Origin: CBDCWQ01 sp965223435
GTDB taxonomy: Bacteria > Myxococcota > Kuafuiibacteriia > Kuafuiibacteriales > Kuafuiibacteriaceae
Direction: 5' to 3'
NCBI GenBank assembly: GCA_965223435.1
Contig: CBDCWQ010000023.1
Location: 1,550,001-1,614,000 of the forward strand
Length of the DNA: 64,000 bases
Shown here piece by piece: positions 46,261 to 53,295 of the stretch. The notes under the pieces were generated by a model. The model saw only the letters and a list, made by a program, of their open reading frames with translations, was not told the DNA's origin and did not search any database. Position 1 is the stretch's first letter. Every line of letters begins with the position of its first letter. The translations under genes and the position numbers were made by a program.

Positions 46261-46271
46261 TGATCAACGAT
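46253..46271. terminator. Perfect palindrome over the peptidase stop codon
   Basis: ATCGTTGAT-G-ATCAACGAT, 9-bp arms around one base, spanning the TGA of the M28 gene. A hairpin with such a tight centre is unusual; it may be a terminator or a protein-binding site. Confidence 0.4.
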
Positions 46272-46293
46272 CGCTCGACTCGCTTGCGGTGTA

Positions 46294-47178
46294 CTAGCAC
46301 TACCTGATCAGCCTCCGCGCAGCGTTTTTACTGAACTTCCTGTGACAGGTGGGACAGCTCCCCAACCAGTGCATAAGCACCACAACAAGGGCACGGTGAA
46401 AGTCCGCCCACGTCCACGGGTTCTGATGGCTCTCCGGGGGAAAAAGCCTCTCGGTGGAGGGAAAGAAAAGCGTGCAGTAGTGAAACCATGGCTAGATGAC
46501 GGTGCAAACCGCCCCAACTTCGGCCCTCGTAGCGATCGAATCCAAGTTTTTGCTTCATGTCCTGGTAGTCACGTTCGATGTGCCACCGCATCTTGACTAG
46601 GCGAACGACCTCTTTGATCGAAGCACTTCTGGGGAGAGAGCACAGATAGTACTTGAAAGATTCATCCGCCGAGACTTCCCTCTCCATGACCAACCAAATG
46701 GGATCACTTGCTCTCTTCTTCTTGGTTCGGCGCTCCGCACTGCGAACACGGACCGCATAAAATTGTCCTCGCATTCTCCCTGTGCTGCCTTTCCTCCATA
46801 GTACGGTTCTAAACTTTCCGTCGGACCAATACTGATGAGCAAGTTGGTCGACTCGGACAGGCTTTTTGCCATTCTTATCTCGATCCTGGGTAAACGGACG
46901 GCCTGATTTTCCTGTCCGGGGAGGCACCTCAGGCCGGCTTCCCGGCGGCCAAACGGTAGTGTTAGATGAAATGCCGACTCCGTAGACAAGTCCCAGTTTT
47001 GTCAGGCCATCGCGAAAATCGCGGCTATCGCCATAGCCAGCGTCGGCGACCACTGGGCGTTTGGGCATACCGTGACCTATCGCTGCTTCAAGTTGGTCCA
47101 ATGCTATCTCTGGCTTACTTCGGAAATCGCTCTCTTTCGATGGCACCCCCACTTTCTTTAGCTTCGCCTCGTCTTCAG
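46294..47178 (-). mobile_element. Truncated IS701-type element (copy 1)
   Basis: Starts with CTAG then CACTACCTGATCAG, identical to the left end of the complete copy at 56748-58149. The match ends after GTCTTCAG at 47178; from there the sequence is unrelated for 7 bp and then the IS3 terminal repeat begins. The other half of the element is not found beyond the IS3 element, so it was deleted. Confidence 0.88.
46328..47178 (-). pseudogene. IS701-family transposase, C-terminal remnant
   Basis: Codes for about the last 284 of 442 residues of the transposase that is complete at 56782-58110. Conserved parts include VVADAGYGDSRDF (a DDE aspartate) and KMRWHIERDYQDMKQKLG (the catalytic Glu region). 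I noticed two nucleotide differences from the complete copy, so the copies diverged recently. The N-terminal 5' part was lost at the IS3 junction, so it is non-functional. Confidence 0.88.
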
Positions 47179-47218
47179 CGGAACGTGTCAACGAGTTTGA
47201 GACAGTCCCTGTTTGAAT

Positions 47219-48256
47219 TTAGTGTAGCACCTCCTCTTGCGACTGCTCGGTTGGTTTTTGATGTGAGGCCGCGAGTGCTGGGTTGTTGATCCAGACCTCT
47301 TGCGGCGGATGTGCCACGCGTGGTGGGCCATGAACAAAGCGTTCTGGCTTCGCTTCGTAGGCCTTAAGTAGCGCCTTCTGGCGCACGTTGAGCACGGTGT
47401 CTGTGCGACCGTGGTGAATGTCGCTGGGCGTGAGAAGAGCCAGACCCGAGTGACGGTGTTCGTCATTGTACCAGGCAAAGAATGTGCGGCAGAAAAGCCT
47501 GGCGTCTTCCAGGCACCCGAAACGCTCCGGAAACTCCGGTCGGTACTTCATCGTTTTGAAGTGCGCCTCCGAGAACGGATTGTCCGTGGAGGTGTACGGA
47601 CGACTATGTGTCTTCGTGACGCCAAGATCGGCCATGAGTAGGGCGACTGGCTTGCTGCGCATGGACGTGCCCCGATCAGCGTGAATAGTGAGTTGGTTTG
47701 GTTCGATCATCTGCTTTTGCAGGGTCTCCTTGATAAAACGCTTGGCCAGTGTACCCGATTCACGATTTGCCACCATCCAGCCGACCACGTATCGACTGTA
47801 CACGTCGAGCATGACGTACAGGTAGTAGTAGGTCCATTTCTCGGGGCCGAGCAGCTTGGTTATGTCCCACGACCATAGTTCGTTGGGCGACGTGGCAAGC
47901 AGCTCCGGCTTGGCATACGCCGGATGACGAAGCTGATCGCGGCGTTCGCGCACCTCCTCGTTCGCGGCGAGAATCCGATACATCGTTCGGACCGAGCACA
48001 GGTACTTTCTTTCATCTAAAAGCGTGGCATATACCTCTGTTGGCGCCTTATCGACAAACCGATCGCTATGAAGAACAGCGAGCACAGACTGTCGCTCTTC
48101 AGGACGAAGGGCTCGCGCAGGAGTGGGCCGAGGTCGCTCAACTGTCACCTTTGGATCGAGGCGACGGTAGAGGGTTGCCCGGGGAATCGCGAGTGCTGCG
48201 CACAGCGGGGCTTTGGCGATTGAGTTGCCCTTGGTAAACTCGGTGGCTGCGTTCAT
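47219..48256 (-). CDS. IS3-family transposase OrfB (DDE integrase core)
   Basis: 345 aa with the rve-type catalytic triad: WSWDITKL (first Asp), HADRGTSM (second Asp) and DNPFSEAHFKTMKYRPEFP (Glu). The N-terminal helical domain has TLYRRLDPK. It is read from an ATG that overlaps the OrfA stop (ATGA, 48253-48256). Most IS3 elements join the two frames by a -1 frameshift; here the arrangement suggests stop-restart coupling instead. Confidence 0.92.
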   Translation of the reverse strand: MNAATEFTKGNSIAKAPLCAALAIPRATLYRRLDPKVTVERPRPTPARALRPEERQSVLAVLHSDRFVDKAPTEVYATLLDERKYLCSVRTMYRILAANEEVRERRDQLRHPAYAKPELLATSPNELWSWDITKLLGPEKWTYYYLYVMLDVYSRYVVGWMVANRESGTLAKRFIKETLQKQMIEPNQLTIHADRGTSMRSKPVALLMADLGVTKTHSRPYTSTDNPFSEAHFKTMKYRPEFPERFGCLEDARLFCRTFFAWYNDEHRHSGLALLTPSDIHHGRTDTVLNVRQKALLKAYEAKPERFVHGPPRVAHPPQEVWINNPALAASHQKPTEQSQEEVLH

Positions 48257-48672
48257 GATTCGCTCCCTTCTTCGTCGATCGTCTTCAGCGGAATCCCCAG
48301 AACCTGCGAGACTTTTTTTTGGATCTCGATGATCGCCTCAGCCTGTCCAAGCTTCTGCTGAAGCCGAGCATTTTCCCGACGGAGCCGATCATTTTCGACC
48401 ACCATCGGGTCCTTTCGTCGCCCTGGCTTACGGCCCCGCTTCTTGGGTCCAAGCCCGACGAAAGCACCGTTGTCCCGCTGTTTACGCCAATGGGTGATCG
48501 TCGATGAGTAGAGCCCCTCCCTCCGAAGGAGAGCGCCGATCTCACCGGCTTCCTTGCACCCATCGATCTCCCTGAGAATCTTCATCTTGTACTCGGCCGT
48601 GAAGGTCCGACGTTTCGGCCGCTCTAAAACTTCCGGATCGGCTTTACCATTCTTCTTGATTGCCATCTGCAT
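48253..48672 (-). CDS. IS3-family transposase OrfA (HTH and leucine zipper)
   Basis: 139 aa. The N-terminal helix-turn-helix (RRTFTAEYKMKILREID, then EIGALLRREGLYSSTITHWR) recognises the element ends. A basic stretch follows (KKRGRKPGRRKDP) and then a leucine-zipper-like coiled coil (LRRENARLQQKLGQAEAII) that mediates multimerisation. An ATG six bases downstream (MAIKKNG) could also serve. It ends on the ATGA shared with OrfB. Confidence 0.9.
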   Translation of the reverse strand: MQMAIKKNGKADPEVLERPKRRTFTAEYKMKILREIDGCKEAGEIGALLRREGLYSSTITHWRKQRDNGAFVGLGPKKRGRKPGRRKDPMVVENDRLRRENARLQQKLGQAEAIIEIQKKVSQVLGIPLKTIDEEGSES

Positions 48673-48874
48673 TTCACAATCTCATCTCCGCTCTCCACAG
48701 GTCACCAACAACCTGGTCACAGGTTTGTAGTCTCCTCCTCCCCCGCACCCCCACCACCTCCTGGAGGTTCACGATGTGCTATGGATCACACGGGTGCGGA
48801 CGAGTAGGTCGTCTACGACAACGACAACTGACTCTCTAATTTCGGAACAGGTTACTGTCTCACGTTCGTTGGCA

Positions 48875-49188
48875 CAGAGGGCAGCCGTTGATACGTGTAG
48901 CTTCACTCACCGCCCATTCGACGTTACAGAGGGCCCGGTCCGAAATGAATTCGGCCCACCCGTGGACCCTCGGCTCGCGCGCAAATTAGGTCGCCCATCT
49001 GTGGGCCACGCACGTGAGCCGAGGTATAAACCGAGCACGTGCTGGACGGTCAGCACTTTTGGACGTTTCGCGGCTCTGAAAAGTTGACGCTCCTTCTAAA
49101 AAGATCGGCCCAACTGAGGTCTGACCTCGTATTGTGCTCCAAAAGAGCTGTGGCTTTGGCCAAAGCCGAGGAACATGACGAGGATAAA
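48875..49188. other. Region between IS3 element and the Recep-L lipoprotein
   Basis: 314 bp. It contains an inverted repeat CCTCGGCTC/GAGCCGAGG (about 48968-49023) and the promoter region of the downstream gene. No reading frame has coding character until the ATG at 49189. Confidence 0.45.
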
Positions 49189-50688
49189 ATGATGAACCCA
49201 AAGGTGCCGAAATTTAACGCCCTAGTCGTAAGTGGCCTTTTCCTTAGTACCGCGTGCGGCGGCGCCAACGCAAACAGCAAGGACGCTCTCGTCCGCATCG
49301 AGAATGCGCCAGAGGGCTCCAGTTGCCCGACGGGCGGCGCATTGGTTATGGGTGGGCTCGACGCGGACGGAGATAACGTACTCGACGATGACGAAGTCAC
49401 TTCAACACAATATGTCTGTAACGGGCCGAAGGGCAAAGACGGCGCCCAAGGTCCAAGAGGTGCCGACGGCAAGAGCGGCAGGAATAGCACCGACGGCGCT
49501 CTCGTCCGCATCGAGAATGCGCCAGAGGGCACCAATTGCCCGACGGGCGGCGCATTGGTTATGGGTGGGTTCGACGCGGACGGAGATAACGTACTCGACG
49601 ATGACGAAGTCACTTCAACACAATATGTCTGTAACGGGCCGAAGGGCAAAGACGGCGCCGATGGGAATAGGCCCATCGGCGTCTTGATCGGGAGCTACGT
49701 CATCCATAATGCCTTGGATGTGGCCTTCTTGCGCGACGTTACCGAAATCACTGGCGAGCTTGTTGTCGAGGCACCGGGTCTTACGGCAATCAATTTGCCT
49801 GTTCTTCAAGAAATCGGTGGCCAATTTGAGATAGAAAACAACGATGCCAATACACCGGGTCTTACGGCAATCAATTTGCCTGTTCTTCAAAAAATCGGTG
49901 GCCGATTTAAATTAGAAGACAACGAGGACCTAGCAACGTTGAATTCTCCTCGTCTCGAGTCCATCGGGGGGGGCTTGTCGATCTTGGGCAGCGGCGCGCT
50001 CACCAGCCTCGAGGGCCTCCACAACCTCACATCCATCGAGGGGTACTTGCGGATCAGGGACAACGCCGCGCTTGCCAGCCTCAAGGGACTCGAGGGCCTT
50101 ACAACCATCAGAGAGGACTTATCGATCTCGGGTAATACTGCGCTCGCCAGCCTCGAGGGCCTCCACAACCTCACCTCCATTGAGGGGGACTTGTGGATCA
50201 GGGACAACGCCGCGCTCACCAGCCTCAAGGGACTCGAGGGCCTTACAACCATCAGAGAGGACTTATTGATCTCGGGTAATACTGCGCTCACCAGCCTCGA
50301 GGGGCTCAATAACGTCACCACCGCGGGGAAGCTGCGCATTTCGAGCAACCCCGCCCTGACGAGCTTTCTCGCTCTCCACAACATTACCGCCCTCGTGGCC
50401 ATGGATAGGTTCTCCGCGGGACCGAACTTAGGAATCTCGGAGAACGCCGCGCTCACCAGCCTCGAAGGCCTCCATAACGTCACAACCATCGGGGCGAGGG
50501 AATTGTCGATCTCAAACAACGCCGCGCTCACGAGCCTCGAGGGACTCCGTAACCTCACAACCATCGGAAGGTTGTCGATCTATGGCAACGCTGCGCTCTC
50601 GTCCTGTGAAGCCACCGCCTTCCAGCTTCGGTTTCCGGACATAGGATGCAATTGTTCTGGCAACAATGACACCGAGGCGTGTGAGTAG
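49189..50688 (+). CDS. Lipoprotein with DUF7151-like repeats and Recep-L/leucine-rich repeats
   Basis: 499 aa from the ATG at 49189 with GAGGA five bases upstream. The lipobox is FLSTACGG. Residues ~30-160 hold two near-identical copies of a DUF7151-like module (ALVRIENAPEG...DADGDNVLDDDEVTSTQYVCNG) with Ca-binding-type Asp clusters, joined by a short collagen-like Gly-x-y stretch (KGKDGAQGPRGADGKSG). From ~180 on are receptor-L-domain/leucine-rich repeats with period about 23 or 46 residues (LTSLEGLHNLTSI, DNAALTSLKGLEGLTTI). It ends with a cysteine pair (CNCSG). Probably a surface adhesion or binding protein. The recent internal duplications suggest it is evolving rapidly. Confidence 0.85.
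   Translation: MMNPKVPKFNALVVSGLFLSTACGGANANSKDALVRIENAPEGSSCPTGGALVMGGLDADGDNVLDDDEVTSTQYVCNGPKGKDGAQGPRGADGKSGRNSTDGALVRIENAPEGTNCPTGGALVMGGFDADGDNVLDDDEVTSTQYVCNGPKGKDGADGNRPIGVLIGSYVIHNALDVAFLRDVTEITGELVVEAPGLTAINLPVLQEIGGQFEIENNDANTPGLTAINLPVLQKIGGRFKLEDNEDLATLNSPRLESIGGGLSILGSGALTSLEGLHNLTSIEGYLRIRDNAALASLKGLEGLTTIREDLSISGNTALASLEGLHNLTSIEGDLWIRDNAALTSLKGLEGLTTIREDLLISGNTALTSLEGLNNVTTAGKLRISSNPALTSFLALHNITALVAMDRFSAGPNLGISENAALTSLEGLHNVTTIGARELSISNNAALTSLEGLRNLTTIGRLSIYGNAALSSCEATAFQLRFPDIGCNCSGNNDTEACE
49285..49446 (+). repeat. Direct repeat, copy A (162 bp, DUF7151-like module)
   Basis: Matches 49498-49659 at an offset of 213 bp with only a few substitutions (for example GGCTCCAG versus GGCACCAA). 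The near-identity at DNA level shows recent duplication or gene conversion. Confidence 0.9.
49498..49659 (+). repeat. Direct repeat, copy B
   Basis: Second copy of the 162-bp unit at 49285-49446. Copies are in frame with each other. Confidence 0.9.
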
Positions 50689-50818
50689 CTGCACCGGGAA
50701 AATCGCACCCTTCCCAACCGAAAATCACCGACAGCGAACCTTCTAAGTCTAGAGCACATCTCATAACCTCGCCAAAGGGGGATCGACATGGGTTCGAGGA
50801 TTTGATCTACCGTGGTCG

Positions 50819-51187
50819 ATGGACGTCACGGATGATCAGTGGAAGGCTATTCGGAAGCACTTTCCTACAACTGAAAAGCGTAAGACAGGCATCAAGGGAG
50901 GGCGGCCATGGCGAGAACCGCGAGGTGTTCTGAATGGAGTGTTATGGGTTCTCCGAACAGGGGCGCCCTGGGCAGATCTTCCGCGTCGCTATCCCCCCTA
51001 TCAGACCTGCCATCGTCGATTTCAGATCTGGGTAAGAAAGGGCGTGTTTGAGAAAGTCCTCGTTGGACTTAGGAAAACTTTGGCGACGAGCGAGGATGCC
51101 GAGGCCTTGATAGATGGCACGGACGTAGAGGCAAAAAAAAAGGAACATGTGTCGGGAAGTGTCGTGCCGGGAATGCGAGGAAAGTGA
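50819..51187 (+). CDS. IS5-type transposase, first frame (OrfA)
   Basis: 122 aa of the N-terminal half: VTDDQWKAIRKHFP, GGRPWREPRGVLNGVLWVLRTGAPW and LIDGTDVEAKKK (first catalytic Asp). It contains A9G at 51133-51142, a classical slippery run. A -1 shift there continues KKKGTCVGK into the second frame at MAIADSNGLPLSV, giving one full transposase, as in IS427-group elements. Without the shift it ends at 51187. Confidence 0.88.
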   Translation: MDVTDDQWKAIRKHFPTTEKRKTGIKGGRPWREPRGVLNGVLWVLRTGAPWADLPRRYPPYQTCHRRFQIWVRKGVFEKVLVGLRKTLATSEDAEALIDGTDVEAKKKEHVSGSVVPGMRGK

Positions 51188-51549
51188 TGGCCATTGCAGA
51201 CAGCAATGGTCTTCCACTATCTGTGGTTATTGCAGAGGGCTCCCGACACGACATTGTTCTCACTCAAAGAGTGCTCGACGCTGCGTTTGTCGATGAGCTT
51301 CCCAATAAGCTCATCGGCGACAAGGCCTGGGATAGCAGAAAGCTACAGGGTGAACTCAAAAGCGGAAGAGGAATTGAGCTTATAGCGCCAAAACGCGGAG
51401 GGCAAAGGCCGAGTAAGAGAAAGCAGGATGGCCGCTCTTTCCGACGTTACAAGCGCCGATGGAAAGTCGAGAGGCTTTTCGCTTGGCTCAAGCAGTTTCG
51501 CCGGCTTTCCATTCGCTGGGAATACAAATCGGACAATTTTCTCGGCCTC
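51133..51549 (+). pseudogene. IS5-type transposase, second frame (OrfB), 3' end interrupted
   Basis: Entered by -1 frameshift at the A9 run, or from a start near 51184. It carries IADSNGLPLSV, LIGDKAWDS (second Asp), and RRWKVERLFAWLKQFRRL (catalytic Glu). The sequence breaks at NFLGLLD, where the hexamer array begins. The frame then runs through the array as Pro-Gly repeats and on into the four-helix-bundle gene without a stop. The native C-terminus lies beyond the insertion at 56725. Confidence 0.85.
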
Positions 51550-51613
51550 CTGGACAGACCTGGACCTGGACCTGGACCTGGACCTGGACTTGGACCTGGA
51601 CTTGGACCTGGAC
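51550..51613 (+). repeat. TGGACC hexamer array (left arm)
   Basis: About ten TGGACC units with occasional TGGACT. It ends 2 bp before the ATG of the four-helix-bundle gene. It is inverted relative to the array at 56689-56724. Confidence 0.92.
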
Positions 51614-51615
51614 GC

Positions 51616-51766
51616 ATGAACTACCGAAATCTCGAAGTCTACCGGTTGGCCATCGCCTTCCTGCCTCTCGCATCGCAGCTCACGGATCAATTTCCCCCCG
51701 GCTACGCAAGTTTTGCGGACCAAATCCGGCGAGCGTCGTTGTCTGTCCCGCTCAATATCGCGGAAG
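51616..51766 (+). pseudogene. Four-helix-bundle (23S rRNA IVS-type, S23) protein, 5' exon
   Basis: ATG at 51616. The first 50 residues are typical of the family: LEVYRLAIAFLPLASQL, then FADQIRRASLSVPLNIAE. A group II intron interrupts the gene after NIAE plus one base of the next codon. Joining base 51766 to 56483 gives ...NIAEGSGKTRPT..., the family consensus NIAEG-GK. The S23/four-helix-bundle family includes the protein of rRNA intervening sequences and is structurally related to Avd of diversity-generating retroelements; its biochemical role is unknown. Confidence 0.85.
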
Positions 51767-52027
51767 TTGCGCCAGGCAAAGCCTGGGAGGAGGAAGCATG
51801 AACTGAAAAGTAAATATGCGAAAGTCCTTGAAGGGACCCTGCCGGTTTCAATCCGGTCGGACGGTTGGCAACCGTTCGTAAGCGAGTCTTGCGTGGACCT
51901 GGGGTGACCCAGGCTGCGAAGCGTAGACAGCGAGCAGGATAGGCCGCGTGATTCAGCCCCGAAAGATAGAAATGGGGAGGCCGACGATGTCTTTAGATCG
52001 GAAGGCAACACTGCTTGCCCGCCCGCC

Positions 52028-52468
52028 ATGGGTAGGCAGCTCCTCCGGGGTCCAAGAGCGGGGCATGTTCGCACAAGGGTTCCCCAGGAACCTGGGAGAG
52101 CTGATCGCCTCCTCGGCAAGAATCGGTTGGGAAACCGAAGACCAAAATCCAGGCCTGCCGCCGTCGCGCCCCACGACGGCAGGAGCGAAGAAGCGGGCGC
52201 GGCCGAGGTATCTTCGAGCGAAGGCAACGAAGCGAGGGGAGAAGGGCGTTCAGCAGTCGGAGTTGCCCATAGTACCGCAGAAGCCGGGGAACCCAAGCCC
52301 AGGGGACTCGGTGGAGGAAAGGGGGTTGCAGAATTTGCCTCAGCCCTGGAGTTGAACCTGCAGGCTCTAGTTGATGCGTTGAAGAGTGGTACATATCGGC
52401 CTCCGCCGGTACGTCAAACGTACATCCCCAAAGGGGAAGGAAAGCAGCGGCCGATCGGTATACCGACG
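52028..52468 (+). pseudogene. Group II intron reverse transcriptase/maturase, N-terminal fragment
   Basis: Ends with LELNLQALVDALKSGTYRPP, then VRQTYIPKGEGKQRPIGIPT, the RT1-type block of intron-encoded RTs. The usual RT0 region with the GVDG motif is missing just before it, so an internal deletion is likely. The frame is then broken by the recombinase element after ATA CCG ACG (52463-52468 is CCGACG). The start is uncertain. Confidence 0.75.
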
Positions 52469-52496
52469 GTCAGGGTCAACTACACTTAGTAACAGT

Positions 52497-52787
52497 GAGC
52501 TTTCGGACTGGGCCGAAATCACCCATCCATTCCACCCCTTACGCGGTCAGAAGTTTCCTGTCCTGAAATCGAGAAAACTTGCTCAGCGAGACCTGCTCTC
52601 GCTCAAGGGTTCGCCCAGAGGAACGATCGTCGTCCCGCGTGATTGGACGGACAAGTCAGACCCAGATCCATACTCCGGTTTGGATATTCGTCCTCCGATC
52701 TTGTCATTCAAGCATCTGTGCGCTTTGGCCGATCTTTTGAGTGCCCTTCGTCGGAAATCTGGGAAGAAAAGTGGGGTTGACGGATGA
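52497..52787 (+). CDS. DUF5372-family protein of recombinase module
   Basis: The recognisable segment is ITHPFHPLRGQKFPVLKSRK, then LKGSPRGTIVVPRDWTD, DPDPYSGLDIRPPILSFKHL and a C-terminal ALADLLSALRRK. Family proteins accompany serine recombinases of this type; function unknown. I find no ATG, GTG or TTG in frame close to the conserved start, so the initiation codon is unclear (the frame is open from upstream intron sequence). It ends at TGA 52785-52787. Confidence 0.7.
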   Translation, partial: ELSDWAEITHPFHPLRGQKFPVLKSRKLAQRDLLSLKGSPRGTIVVPRDWTDKSDPDPYSGLDIRPPILSFKHLCALADLLSALRRKSGKKSGVDG

Positions 52788-52803
52788 GGCGGTTTGATAG
52801 ATC

Positions 52804-52831
52804 ATCAGACCAGTTATATAACTGGTCTGAT
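52804..52831. promoter_or_regulatory. 28-bp perfect palindrome in the recombinase module
   Basis: ATCAGACCAGTTAT followed by its exact reverse complement, 5 bp before the DUF6788 ATG. It is perfectly two-fold symmetric with a TATA centre. Likely an operator for a dimeric protein, or a recombinase binding site. Confidence 0.75.
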
Positions 52832-52835
52832 AAAT

Positions 52836-53168
52836 ATGAAGAGTTCAGTAGAAAAGCTGCGCCGGAATCGCGCGGGTCTCATCCGTCGACTTCGAGCGAT
52901 GAAGCCCGAGTTTTTACGAGGATCTCTAATCGAGCGTTACAAAAAGTGCGGCAAAGCTGGCTGCCAATGCGCGGAAGGCCGTGGCCATGGTCCCAAATAT
53001 TACTTGTCGGTGAGCCTCCCCGGCCGCCGTCCAGAGATGATCTACGTGCCGCAGTCGTACGTGAGTCAGGTCGAAGCCTACCTGGAAAATTTAGCAGAAG
53101 CCCGCGCGTTGCTGGAAGAAATCTGCGAAACCAATCGCGAGTTACTGAGACGGCGGGAAGACTTTTAG
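52836..53168 (+). CDS. DUF6788-family protein of recombinase module
   Basis: 110 aa from the ATG at 52836 (MKSSVEKLRRNRAGLI). The core is RGSLIERYKKCGKAGCQC, a four-residue-spaced cysteine motif that may bind zinc, followed by HGPKYYLSVSLPGRRPEM and a coiled-coil-like C-terminus. The family is found next to serine recombinases and may be a directionality or DNA-binding accessory; this is inference. A TTG at 52794 would include the palindrome in the coding region and is less likely. Confidence 0.75.
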   Translation: MKSSVEKLRRNRAGLIRRLRAMKPEFLRGSLIERYKKCGKAGCQCAEGRGHGPKYYLSVSLPGRRPEMIYVPQSYVSQVEAYLENLAEARALLEEICETNRELLRRREDF

Positions 53169-53295
53169 AGCGGTGCGATGGAGCCAGGGCCCACTCATCC
53201 CCTGAAGTGTATCGATCTGTCGATGGCCGGAATCGTCGTGGCCAACATGATTCAAGACTTTTTCCTTTTGAAACAAGACAAAGAGGAGTTGCAAG

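Larger units (their letters stand above)
47186..48874 (-). mobile_element. IS3-family insertion sequence
   Basis: Two overlapping genes between imperfect terminal repeats: TGTCAACGAGTTTGAGACAG at 47186 and, on the other strand from 48874, TGCCAACGAACGTGAGACAG. The ends begin TG as usual for the family. No matching target duplication is visible (left flank GGAACG, right flank CAGAGG), consistent with a deletion next to the element. About 200 bp lie between orfA and the right end. Confidence 0.85.
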
